Assembly (NCBI GenBank): GCA_015061115.1
Contig: SUXE01000009.1
Span: 124,001-188,000 of the forward strand
Origin: Bacteroidales bacterium
Lineage (GTDB): Bacteria > Bacteroidota > Bacteroidia > Bacteroidales > Paludibacteraceae
Direction: 5' to 3'
Length of the DNA stretch: 64,000 nt
The position numbers were made by a program, and so were the translations under genes. Positions 18,218-27,109 of this stretch are shown here, one piece after another (the first letter of the stretch is position 1; the number at the start of each line of letters is the position of its first letter). The notes beneath the pieces are model-generated. The model saw only the letters and a list, made by a program, of their open reading frames with translations. It was not told the DNA's origin and made no database searches.

Positions 18218-19372
18218 TTATTTTATAAAACTTTCTGCCACTCTTCTTGCCTCGATATCCGTCTGTATATAATCCTCATACGTAGGCTGTGCGATATACG
18301 CGATCTTAGCCATTGTATTTTCGATAATATCCGACATCTGCAAGAAACCTATCTTCTTATTCAAAAACTCACGCACAACAATCTCATTCGCTGCATTCAC
18401 AACACATGCCACGTTTCCTTTTCTGTCCAAAGCCTCATATGCCAAAGCCAAATTACGGAACACCTTTGGATCTGGAGCCTCAAATGTAAGTTGCTTCACC
18501 TTACCGAAATCCAAACGTTCACCGCCAAGATAGATACGTTCTGGATAACTCATTGCCAACGATATAGGTATACGCATATCAGGAGTTCCAAGCTGAGCCT
18601 TCACAGCACCGTCGTTAAACTGCACCATCGAATGGATGATGCTCTGCGGATGCACCTGTACCTCTATCATATCAGGAGTAAGATCAAAAAGCCACTTCGC
18701 CTCTATCACCTCAAAGCCTTTATTCATCATTGAGGCAGAATCGATTGTGATCTTTGCACCCATGCTCCAGTTGGGATGTTTCAACGCCATCTCTGGAGTC
18801 ACATTCTCCAATTTGTCACGAGTCCATCCACGGAACGGTCCACCAGAGGCTGTAAGGATAATCTTCTCAAGTTTATTGTGACGTTCGCCTTCCAAACACT
18901 GGAAAATAGCTGAATGTTCTGAGTCGACGGGAAGAAGTTTGATTCCGTTTTCCTGACATAATCGGCATACCAAATCTCCTGCCACAACCAATGTCTCCTT
19001 GTTAGCCAATGCAATCTTCTTGTGTGCTTTGATTGCAGCAATCGTAGGAGCGAGTCCAGAATAACCGACCAATGCCACAAGCACCATCTCAGAGGCATCA
19101 TTGGCAGCGACATCTGCAACCGCAGCCGAACCAGTCATCACCTTCGTCGACAAACCTGCCACCGCATTCTTAACCTCCTCATACTTGCTTTCGTCAGCAA
19201 TCACAGCGATCGCCGGCTTAAACTCCTTTATCTGCTCAATCAACAGTGAAGCGTTTCTTCCTGCTGTAAGGGATTCTATTTTATACCTGTCTGGGTTCTC
19301 ACGCACAACATCCAATGCCTGTGTGCCGATTGAACCAGTAGAGCCCAAAATTGTAATTACCTTCTGTGACAT
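18218..19372 (-). CDS. dxr: 1-deoxy-D-xylulose-5-phosphate reductoisomerase
   Basis: 384 aa. The NADPH site 'GSTGSIG' is at the N-terminus, followed by 'LANKETLV', 'PVDSEHSAIFQ', 'TASGGPFRG' and 'ITIDSASMMNKGFEVIEA', all typical of Dxr/IspC. It makes methylerythritol phosphate in the MEP isoprenoid pathway. Full length and intact, it sits 1 bp before rseP, the usual Bacteroidales arrangement. Confidence 0.97.
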   Translation of the reverse strand: MSQKVITILGSTGSIGTQALDVVRENPDRYKIESLTAGRNASLLIEQIKEFKPAIAVIADESKYEEVKNAVAGLSTKVMTGSAAVADVAANDASEMVLVALVGYSGLAPTIAAIKAHKKIALANKETLVVAGDLVCRLCQENGIKLLPVDSEHSAIFQCLEGERHNKLEKIILTASGGPFRGWTRDKLENVTPEMALKHPNWSMGAKITIDSASMMNKGFEVIEAKWLFDLTPDMIEVQVHPQSIIHSMVQFNDGAVKAQLGTPDMRIPISLAMSYPERIYLGGERLDFGKVKQLTFEAPDPKVFRNLALAYEALDRKGNVACVVNAANEIVVREFLNKKIGFLQMSDIIENTMAKIAYIAQPTYEDYIQTDIEARRVAESFIK

Positions 19373-19399
19373 TTTTATACTGATATACTGACTTTATCA

Positions 19400-20509
19400 T
19401 TATTCCGCTGCAGGAGCTGGAGTTTCTGTTGCAGGAGCAGGTGCTGGAGCCGGAGCTGGTTCAGCAGGTGCTGGTGCAGGAGTCTCCACAGGAGCTGTCT
19501 CTGCCGGAGTCTGTTGAGTCTCCACATTCCTACGTCTTACACGAGTGGTTGTATCTCTGGTCTGTGTAGAATCACGACGTGACCTTCTGACTACAGGTTG
19601 TTCTGTTGGCTCAGCCTCATATTTTTTCACCTTTGGCTGCGCTGTAACCTTCTTTTGTGTAGAGAATGAGATATAATCATTTGGATCAAGAGGCTGACCA
19701 TTAAGCCATAACTCGAAAGTCATTTCCGATGGTTCTCCTCCTCGCAATGTGGCAAGGATTTCACCTGCATGCACACGCTCACCTATTCTCTTCAAGAACG
19801 GCTGAGTAAACTTATACATTGACACCAGACTTTCTGAATGTTGTATCTGCAAGCAATAACGGTTGTGGGCGGAATATCCAGCAAAGATCACAGATCCATC
19901 CAAAGCTGAATATACACTTTCCAATGGGTCGACACTTATAGTCACTCCATTCACACCCGAATATGGGTCAAATCCCATAAGCACAACACCAAGTGCAGGA
20001 CGGTGCATAAGTCGGTTTTTACTTGTTTCGGAAATCTGTGAGTTTGTCGCATATCGCTGTGCGATTTCATACTGCGAGCAATATTGGTTCTCACGATCAG
20101 ACGGATTGTTCTGTACTTTCGACATATCCATCTTGACAACTTCCTTAAGAGATGCTGTACTGTCACCCACCGCAATGTCACCTGTCACAACTTTTTGCAA
20201 CATCGCCAGATATTGATCGTTGATTTTTGCCTGCTCCTGAAGTGAATCAAGAAGTACAGCCTGAGAAATAACCTGTTTTCTAAGTTCATTCGCACTTGTG
20301 TATCCCGGCATAAATGAGCGCAATGGCGTCTTGATAATCAACACGGCTATAATCAAAAAATAGATCACAGCGACTGCGAAACAGACCGAAATCACACTCA
20401 ACCTTGACAAACGTATATGCCACGCCTCCTCCAATGTGTTCTCATTGAAAATGGTAAGACGGTACTTAAAATTCAGTTTATGCAGAAAACTACTCTTGCT
20501 ATTTGCCAT
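19400..20509 (-). CDS. Membrane-anchored M23/LytM-like protein, probably non-catalytic
   Basis: 369 aa. One N-terminal TM segment (about 37-62) is followed by a coiled region, then a LytM/M23 fold ('DPLESVYSALDGSVIFAG', 'QIQHSESLVSMY', 'GERVHAGEILATLRGG'). The usual zinc ligands (HxxxD and HxH) are absent; the last motif reads 'MTFELW'. It is therefore probably a regulator of cell-wall amidases or a structural protein rather than a peptidase. The final 80 residues are a Pro/Ala/Thr-rich tail. It lies between the HTCS regulator and dxr. Confidence 0.8.
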   Translation of the reverse strand: MANSKSSFLHKLNFKYRLTIFNENTLEEAWHIRLSRLSVISVCFAVAVIYFLIIAVLIIKTPLRSFMPGYTSANELRKQVISQAVLLDSLQEQAKINDQYLAMLQKVVTGDIAVGDSTASLKEVVKMDMSKVQNNPSDRENQYCSQYEIAQRYATNSQISETSKNRLMHRPALGVVLMGFDPYSGVNGVTISVDPLESVYSALDGSVIFAGYSAHNRYCLQIQHSESLVSMYKFTQPFLKRIGERVHAGEILATLRGGEPSEMTFELWLNGQPLDPNDYISFSTQKKVTAQPKVKKYEAEPTEQPVVRRSRRDSTQTRDTTTRVRRRNVETQQTPAETAPVETPAPAPAEPAPAPAPAPATETPAPAAE

Positions 20510-20520
20510 TCCTCTTCACT

Positions 20521-23500
20521 TTATTCTCCTTTGGAAATCTCCGAAGGATTGATTCCTACTTGTTGTTTAAAACACTTTCTAAAATATGCGATGTCTTTGA
20601 ATCCGACATTGTATGCCACTTCTGAAACGGTCATCGCACCGTCTTCAAGCAATTGTTTTGCACGCTTGATACGGATATTTCTTATGAACTCCTTCACTGT
20701 CATTCCAGTGATCGCATTCATCTTTCTATACAACTGCATACGGCTGACTCCAACCTCCACCGCAAATTTCTCGATATCAAAATCAGCATCAGAAAGGTTT
20801 TCCTCTATCACTTTCATCGCCCTGATCATGAATTTCTCATCTGGCGACTGTGTTACGACCTTCGTAGGTTCTGATATCATCTCTATCTTGAAGCGACTGC
20901 GTATTTTTTCCTTCAATCGCATCATGTTCATAACCTTCTGATCGAGAACCTCAATATCAAATGGTTTGGTGATATAGTCGTCGGCACCACGTTTCAAACT
21001 CTCAATCTCACTTTCTTTGCTATGCACCGCAGTAAGCAGAATGATTGGAATATGTGACGTCTTTTCGTCGTGCTTCAACTTATTACACAACTCATCACCA
21101 CAGATATTAGGCATCATCAAGTCGGTGATCACGACATCTGGAATCTGCTCTGCCGCTTTCTCCAACGCAATCTTACCATCCTCTGCCTCAATGACTTTAA
21201 ATCTTGACTCAAAATGGATCGCCACAAACTTACGAAGTTCTTCGTTGTCCTCAGCAATCAAAAGCACTGGTTTCTCCTCATCCGACATCTCAACCGAGTC
21301 TTTTTCCTGACCTTCAGCGATCGATACATCATCAATTGTATCTCCTTCTTCTGCTTTTTCCGATGTCTCAAACAATGGAAGTATAACTTTGAATGTTGTT
21401 CCTTCTCCTCTCTTGCTGTTAAGCAACACCTCTCCATCCATCAGCTTTACAAGATCAAAGACAAGGTTCAAACCGATACCTGTACCAATACAAGCATCTT
21501 TCTCATCAGCACTCTGATAGAAACGTTCGAAGACATGTTTCTGGTCTTCTTCTGTCATTCCCTTTCCTGTGTCTATAACTGAAATCTGGAAACTGTCACT
21601 GATATTGCCAGCCTCATACTTATGTTGCGACAACATATCCATCGTCACCTTGATTGATCCTCCACGTGGAGTGAACTTCATACTGTTGGAAACAAGGTTG
21701 TCGACTATTTTCTCTATTTTGTCTGAGTCGAACAGCATACGTCTGCCACGGGCGGCATCATCAACAGCAAGTGAAATCTGTATACCCTTTGCCTCACCCT
21801 CTGTCTGGAATGCACGTACCACTGTCTCCAGCAATGCTGGAAGATCACCTGGCTTGTATATCGCCTGCAATGAACCACTCTCTATCTTTCTGAAATCAAG
21901 GATCTGATTCACAAGACGCAACAACTTATTCGCGTTTCTCTCCGCAAGCGAAGCCATCTGCTTCGACTCAGATGATGTCCCGTCATCCTTTAATATTTTA
22001 GACAATGGTCCAAGAATCAATGTTAGTGGAGTACGTAGCTCATGTGATATGTTCGTGAAGAAATCCAGTTTCAACTGTTCAACTTTCTCCATCTCTTCAG
22101 CCTTCTGTTTCTCCAAAACCAATTTGTTTTTTAGAATCATACGACTGCGATAATGGTAGAGATACATCAAAACAAGTGACACAATCAACAACGTCATAAG
22201 CGTCTTGAACCACCATGTGTTCCAGAATGGAGGCTTTACATAAAGCTGTACTCGCAACGGTTTTTCATTCCATACCCCATCACAATTTGATCCCATCACC
22301 TCAAACACATAAGATCCGGGATGCAAGTTGGTGTATGTACATTTGTTTTCATTGCCAGCGTCAATCCAATTGTCGCTTTGTCCTACCAGACGATATTTGA
22401 ACTTGTTCTTGTTGACGCGGGAATAAGAAAGAGCTGAATACTTGAATGTCACCATATTCTGGTCGTAATTCAAATGCAGACATGTCTCTCCCGTCTTCTC
22501 ATCTATTGAAACCTGTTCCGCTGGAATCTCTTGATTGAAGACTTTCACATCTTCAAGAGCCATCGGTGGTATGAATTTATTTTCACGGATATTTGCAAGA
22601 TTGACAATGTTAAATCCTGCATTTCCTCCTGCCATCACACGGCCGTCGGAACAGATATATACAGCACCATAATGGAACTGACGGCTCTGCAAACCGTCGC
22701 GCTCATCATAATTGACAATCTCCTTATTTCCTTTACGTATACGGCTCAAACCAGACGTTGTGCATGCGATATAAAATTCTCGCCACTCAAGAAGAGACTG
22801 GACATTATTGTTAGACAAACCATCTTTTTCAGAAATCGTGCTTACCTCGCCAGTATACTTATTGTATTCTACCACACCACGCTCCAAACTGCCGACGTAG
22901 AACAAACTCTTTGATTTCTCCACTATCGAACGAGCTCTCTCTTTATAGACAATGGTTCGCTCCTCCTTAGTCAGATAAACAATGATTTCATCTGGAGTGA
23001 AAATCCACAAATCTTTATCGGAGTCTTCAAATACCTTCCAGACTTCCTTGTTGAACGCCAACTTATCCAGGTGAGAGAAAGTACCGTTGCTTGGATTGAA
23101 CTTGTCCACTCCATTACCAGTACCCAGCAACACATCGCCGTTACGACAGATACAAATGCTCCATATATTGTCGCTATTTATAGAGGTTTTGTCTGTTTCG
23201 GAATGACGGAATACTCGTTTCACCTTACCGGTCTGAACATCCAATACATTCAGTCCACCCATGTAAGTTCCGACCAAAACATCATTGCCAACATTGGCGA
23301 AGCTCTTTATACAGTTGACCGACAATCCGGAATTGGCTTGTGTGATATACTCAAACTTGCCACTCTTCATATCGTAGATATTGACACCTCCGCTCTCTGT
23401 TCCGACCCACACTTTAGATCCAGGGACCTCCAAGAAAGCGTATACCTGAGCACAATTCAAATATCGGTTGTCATTTTTTGACTCCTGAATAAGTTCAAAC

Positions 23501-24516
23501 GGCTGTTTTTCACTGTTTCTGTAACTGATACCTCCACGGGTACAAACCCACAAGTCCCCCTTATTGTCGACAAACAAATCAATGACAGAATTGTGAACAA
23601 GAGTGATGTCATTATGCACATCGTTGACGTTGATGACATATTGCTGAGTCTGACGATCATAACAGATCAAGCCGGAACGTGTACCGATCCAGATTCTTCC
23701 ATCACGGTCCTCACATATAGCCTTTACCGAAGCTTCTGCCCCTGTAGTAGGCAAATTTGTTTGATGCTTCAGTTCTGTATTGTCTTTATCTTTGATATCA
23801 ACAGTATAGACACCTTTATCGTATGTTCCGATCCACACAACATTATCTTTACTGATGCAGATTGAGCGAACCTCAGAATCAGAAAGGACAGATTTGATTG
23901 TTCCTGTCGACGGATCAAAAAGTTTTACTCCAGACTCACCAGTTCCGATCCACAATCTTCCATACGTATCTACAACCAATGTCTTTATATATGGAACACT
24001 TCCTGCCTCTGACTCCTGGAAATGATAGTATTCAAGAAGTAAATTTGCGTCAAGATAAGCAAGTCCATCATCTGTACCAACCCATATCTTTCCATCTGGA
24101 GTCTCTACTACTGAGTTTGCTGAATATTTAGACAATCCGCTCTTAGTCAAAGGAATGGCTGAGAATGATTCACTTTGTGGTTCATATATGTTCAATCCTC
24201 CATTTTCAGTTCCGACCCAAAAACGTTTTTTTGAATCCTGGAAAATGCAACGGACCAACTCTCCTCTCACCTGTCCCTCTATGCTTCCATACTTATACGG
24301 ATAAAAAGTGTATCCATCAAAACGATGAAGGCCCTGACTTGTGCCGAACCACATATATCCTTCAGCATCCTGATATGCGCACTGTACGATGTTATAGTTT
24401 AGGCCATCCTTTTGTGTATAATTGTCAAAACGCGACAATGCAAGTTGCTGGCTGGCAAAAATGCCACCCCACAAAAAGCACCATATCAATGCGACTATGT
24501 ATCTTAATCTTCGCAT
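20521..24516 (-). CDS. Hybrid two-component sensor kinase/response regulator (HTCS) with AraC output
   Basis: 1331 aa. In order: a signal peptide; about 700 residues of reg_prop beta-propeller repeats ('WFGTSQGLHRF', 'WVGTDDGLAYL' and similar); a Y_Y_Y domain; a TM helix (768-786); HisKA with 'ISHELRTPL' (phospho-acceptor His825); HATPase with 'DTGKGM' and 'GTGIGL'; a receiver domain with phospho-acceptor Asp1132 in 'ITDLMMP'; and a C-terminal AraC HTH (about 1230-1331). HTCS proteins usually sense a glycan breakdown product in the periplasm and activate an adjacent polysaccharide-utilisation locus. No SusC/D pair is visible here, so the target may lie elsewhere. It sits 14 bp after the HAD gene and 11 bp before the M23-like gene. 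Confidence 0.95.
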   Translation of the reverse strand: MRRLRYIVALIWCFLWGGIFASQQLALSRFDNYTQKDGLNYNIVQCAYQDAEGYMWFGTSQGLHRFDGYTFYPYKYGSIEGQVRGELVRCIFQDSKKRFWVGTENGGLNIYEPQSESFSAIPLTKSGLSKYSANSVVETPDGKIWVGTDDGLAYLDANLLLEYYHFQESEAGSVPYIKTLVVDTYGRLWIGTGESGVKLFDPSTGTIKSVLSDSEVRSICISKDNVVWIGTYDKGVYTVDIKDKDNTELKHQTNLPTTGAEASVKAICEDRDGRIWIGTRSGLICYDRQTQQYVINVNDVHNDITLVHNSVIDLFVDNKGDLWVCTRGGISYRNSEKQPFELIQESKNDNRYLNCAQVYAFLEVPGSKVWVGTESGGVNIYDMKSGKFEYITQANSGLSVNCIKSFANVGNDVLVGTYMGGLNVLDVQTGKVKRVFRHSETDKTSINSDNIWSICICRNGDVLLGTGNGVDKFNPSNGTFSHLDKLAFNKEVWKVFEDSDKDLWIFTPDEIIVYLTKEERTIVYKERARSIVEKSKSLFYVGSLERGVVEYNKYTGEVSTISEKDGLSNNNVQSLLEWREFYIACTTSGLSRIRKGNKEIVNYDERDGLQSRQFHYGAVYICSDGRVMAGGNAGFNIVNLANIRENKFIPPMALEDVKVFNQEIPAEQVSIDEKTGETCLHLNYDQNMVTFKYSALSYSRVNKNKFKYRLVGQSDNWIDAGNENKCTYTNLHPGSYVFEVMGSNCDGVWNEKPLRVQLYVKPPFWNTWWFKTLMTLLIVSLVLMYLYHYRSRMILKNKLVLEKQKAEEMEKVEQLKLDFFTNISHELRTPLTLILGPLSKILKDDGTSSESKQMASLAERNANKLLRLVNQILDFRKIESGSLQAIYKPGDLPALLETVVRAFQTEGEAKGIQISLAVDDAARGRRMLFDSDKIEKIVDNLVSNSMKFTPRGGSIKVTMDMLSQHKYEAGNISDSFQISVIDTGKGMTEEDQKHVFERFYQSADEKDACIGTGIGLNLVFDLVKLMDGEVLLNSKRGEGTTFKVILPLFETSEKAEEGDTIDDVSIAEGQEKDSVEMSDEEKPVLLIAEDNEELRKFVAIHFESRFKVIEAEDGKIALEKAAEQIPDVVITDLMMPNICGDELCNKLKHDEKTSHIPIILLTAVHSKESEIESLKRGADDYITKPFDIEVLDQKVMNMMRLKEKIRSRFKIEMISEPTKVVTQSPDEKFMIRAMKVIEENLSDADFDIEKFAVEVGVSRMQLYRKMNAITGMTVKEFIRNIRIKRAKQLLEDGAMTVSEVAYNVGFKDIAYFRKCFKQQVGINPSEISKGE

Positions 24517-24530
24517 ATACGACTCGTTTT

Positions 24531-25256
24531 TTATTTTTTCAAACCAAAGTTTATAATCTCAGGAAGTGCATTTCTAAACTCATGCATATCATCAAACAAG
24601 ACGTCTGCCCCCTTACTCAACAAATCCTCCGGAAGCAGGATTCCTGTGTTGACCGCCACAGTGAAAATCTTAGCGGCGTGAGCTGATGTCACTCCAAGCG
24701 GAGCATTCTCCACCACAATAGCCTCATCTGCGGAGAATCCGCCTTTCTTCAATGCCATCAAGTAAGGCTCCGGATCCGGCTTGCCCTTTTTCACATCGTA
24801 GGCAGTGACCATTCTCTCAGGAGCGAATATACCTGGGAAAAGAGAGTCTAGTTTTTCAAACAGACTGTGCTGACCTGAGCCAGTCACGATAAAGATCTGT
24901 AAACCAGCGTCGTGCACAAATTCAAGCACCTCACGTATGCCAGTCATCACGTCGGCAGGACCCTCCTGCTCAAAATATTTGCACTTTGTAGCGTAAATTC
25001 TTTCGCACTCCTCCTTCGTCGCCTCACGCCCCTTCTGAGCAAGAAACATCTCCTGAATAGTAGCGAAGCCAGTCATTCCTTCACGCTTATAGGCCTCATA
25101 CTCATTGAAATCAACACCCTCGTCGATAAACGCCTTCACCCATGCTACAGCATGGTGCGGCATCGAATCAAAGATTACTCCATCCATATCAAAGAGGACA
25201 GCCTTAAGCTTCAATCCCGACAATTTTTCTTTCACCTGAGCCGTTAGTCTATTCAT
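24531..25256 (-). CDS. HAD-superfamily phosphatase/phosphomutase, beta-phosphoglucomutase-like
   Basis: 241 aa. Motif I is 'FDMDGVIFDS' (nucleophile Asp in D-x-D), motif II 'IVTGSG', motif III lysine 'KKGKPDPEPY', and motif IV 'VVENAPLG'. The helical cap after motif I fits the beta-PGM/sugar-phosphatase subfamily. The substrate is probably a sugar phosphate, but the exact one cannot be inferred. It is the first gene of the HTCS-M23-dxr-rseP-era-der run, 14 bp upstream of the HTCS. Confidence 0.88.
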   Translation of the reverse strand: MNRLTAQVKEKLSGLKLKAVLFDMDGVIFDSMPHHAVAWVKAFIDEGVDFNEYEAYKREGMTGFATIQEMFLAQKGREATKEECERIYATKCKYFEQEGPADVMTGIREVLEFVHDAGLQIFIVTGSGQHSLFEKLDSLFPGIFAPERMVTAYDVKKGKPDPEPYLMALKKGGFSADEAIVVENAPLGVTSAHAAKIFTVAVNTGILLPEDLLSKGADVLFDDMHEFRNALPEIINFGLKK

Positions 25257-25370
25257 TGCAAACTATATCAAATTCTCGCAAATATACATTTTTTCCTCAA
25301 CTTTTCAGCGGAATTTGCCGATATATGATTTCAAAAAAGTATTTTTACAAAAAACACGAACAAATCAAAT

Positions 25371-25829
25371 ATGACAAAGACTAAATTCAGACCCAGATTC
25401 TACTACATCACAGCTATTTTCGTATTAATGCCAGCCATTTGCGGATTGGTGCTTTCGATAATGCCAAGCGACGTGCCAACACATTGGTGGATAATATTTT
25501 CCGTCTTTGCGGTGATATTCGTAGGTTTTCTTATCTATCGACTTGTGATGCAGAGCAGAAGCCTTGAAGTAGACGGTACTGTTCTCAAAGTGAGCAGATT
25601 CTTCGGATTGATTAAGGAAGGTGAGGTAGACTTGAAGAAGTTCGACGGCTACTACCTTGATTATGTACGCACAGGCAAAGACGGCAAAGATGTGTACGGA
25701 TATTTCTGTCTGTTGAAGAAAGATACCACCGTCACCAGACTATGTTTCAACGATTATGATGATTTCGATGAATTCCTGAGAGACGCGGTTGAGCCGGTGA
25801 TTCCGAAGATTGTGTACAGGAAAATGTAA
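25371..25829 (+). CDS. Small membrane protein with PH-like domain
   Basis: 152 aa. Two TM segments (about 11-31 and 39-59) are followed by a soluble part of about 90 residues with alternating beta strands ('SLEVDGTVLKVSRFFGL', 'EGEVDLKKFDGYYL', 'VTRLCFNDYDDF'), which looks like a bacterial PH-type domain. No specific family was recognised. It is divergent from the HAD gene and convergent with the unknown 328-aa gene. Confidence 0.65.
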   Translation: MTKTKFRPRFYYITAIFVLMPAICGLVLSIMPSDVPTHWWIIFSVFAVIFVGFLIYRLVMQSRSLEVDGTVLKVSRFFGLIKEGEVDLKKFDGYYLDYVRTGKDGKDVYGYFCLLKKDTTVTRLCFNDYDDFDEFLRDAVEPVIPKIVYRKM

Positions 25830-25834
25830 AGAAA

Positions 25835-25873
25835 TGCCAAATTCAGAAGCCAATCGAGTTTCTGAATTTGGCA
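25835..25873. terminator. Bidirectional hairpin between convergent genes
   Basis: Perfect 14-bp arms (left arm begins TGCCAAATTC) flank an 11-nt loop, 5 bp after one stop codon and 9 bp before the other. The position between convergent genes suggests a shared terminator. Confidence 0.7.
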
Positions 25874-25882
25874 GCATAGTCA

Positions 25883-26869
25883 TCATACTAATGAAAACAT
25901 TTCCTTAGCGTAATCGTAGCTTAAGTTATAGACTTCGACCGACCAGTCGTGTTTTTCTTCGATGGTTTGACAGAGTTTTTCTAAATTATAGTTTTGTTTG
26001 TTCATGTCGATGAATTGTTTGAACAAATCAAAGGACTCTTCCTTCGTGAATGTTTTTTTGGGAACAAAATCGTAGTATAGTTTCGCGAGTTCACTGTTTT
26101 TTAGCTTCTTATTCATCAAAGCAGAGGCGGCAGTCTTCATGTCTGCTTTGAATGTTTGTGCGGTTTCATCAGTTTCCTCAGATGTATATCTGTTCAAAAA
26201 CAAGACAATTGAAATGAACAACGATTCATATGTGAAAAAGTTCTCCAGCAAATTTGCATCCTCTTCTGCGTCCGTATAATCAAATTCACACACTTTATGG
26301 TAATAAACGACACCATCTTTAATATCGTCTAAGTTAAACTTTAACGTAAACGATATTTGATTGTCATATGCCTGATAATCATCTACACATGTTGTCATAT
26401 CAATGTCTAACTGTGAAGCTTTTTCCACAAGTTCAGCAAATGAGAAAAGACTCGGTAATTGTTTGCATATTTTCTTAAAATGTTTCAAAATGTTGGCCCC
26501 TTCTTTCGGCTTAACTTCCACAGAGAAATATAATTCAACTTCTTTCGTTTTTGCGTTGACTTCTTTGCTTTCCCATTCCGCATACTTTTCTTTTTTTTCT
26601 TTTTTGATTTTTTCTAACACCTGCAAATCCTCTTCTTCAAGAGTTTCAAAGAAGCTTTCGATAAACACTATGTATGGTTTCCCAGAAACAAGTTTGCCTT
26701 CAATGGTGCATAAATCCCGTATAAGGAAATATTTGCATTTGAGTTTTCCGTAGTTAGTCTCATCTACTTTCACTTCGGAGTCAAATTTCTCATAGTTAAT
26801 GGAATATACATCAATGATTTGCGAGATTTTATCATCATATAATACCCAGTCTCCTTTTTTGATTTCCAT
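25883..26869 (-). CDS. Unknown 328-aa protein
   Basis: I do not recognise a family. The protein is soluble, rich in Lys/Glu/Asp, with no signal peptide or TM segment. The N-terminus ('KKGDWVLYDDKISQIIDVY') reads like a small beta-barrel of the SH3 or carrier type, and a charged helix follows (about 90-110). It is monocistronic, with its own promoter upstream and a shared hairpin downstream. AT-rich composition and location suggest an accessory gene. Confidence 0.6.
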   Translation of the reverse strand: MEIKKGDWVLYDDKISQIIDVYSINYEKFDSEVKVDETNYGKLKCKYFLIRDLCTIEGKLVSGKPYIVFIESFFETLEEEDLQVLEKIKKEKKEKYAEWESKEVNAKTKEVELYFSVEVKPKEGANILKHFKKICKQLPSLFSFAELVEKASQLDIDMTTCVDDYQAYDNQISFTLKFNLDDIKDGVVYYHKVCEFDYTDAEEDANLLENFFTYESLFISIVLFLNRYTSEETDETAQTFKADMKTAASALMNKKLKNSELAKLYYDFVPKKTFTKEESFDLFKQFIDMNKQNYNLEKLCQTIEEKHDWSVEVYNLSYDYAKEMFSLV

Positions 26870-26917
26870 CTTATTGCTTGCTTAAAATGAATTGTTTTTA
26901 TTAACATTTCTACGCCA

Positions 26918-26948
26918 CAAATATAGCAAATTTATTTTTCGTTGTCAA
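26918..26948 (-). promoter_or_regulatory. Promoter for the unknown 328-aa gene
   Basis: The minus strand reads TTG (26948-26946), 20 nt, then TATATTTG (26925-26918), a match to TTTG-N19-21-TAnnTTTG apart from one base at -33. The predicted 5' UTR is about 42 nt. Confidence 0.5.
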
Positions 26949-26999
26949 CGTAACATTTGCAAACAGCTATTTTGATGCAATCATCCATCTAAAAATAAT

Positions 27000-27056
27000 A
27001 AAGAGACGCGACAATGTCACGTCTCTACAAATTATGCCAACACAATTGTGTATTTA
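27000..27056 (-). repeat. Dispersed AGAGACG hairpin repeat, copy 1
   Basis: AGAGACG...CGTCTCT forms a hairpin (27002-27026) followed by a shared tail. The same core occurs at 29847 and 30850. On the minus strand the hairpin is followed by a T-rich run, so here it also serves as a terminator for the repeat-protein gene ending at 27110. Confidence 0.85.
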
Positions 27057-27109
27057 AGAGATTCTACTCTTCATCCCATTAAGGGATATAATAATTAGAA
27101 TATACGTGC

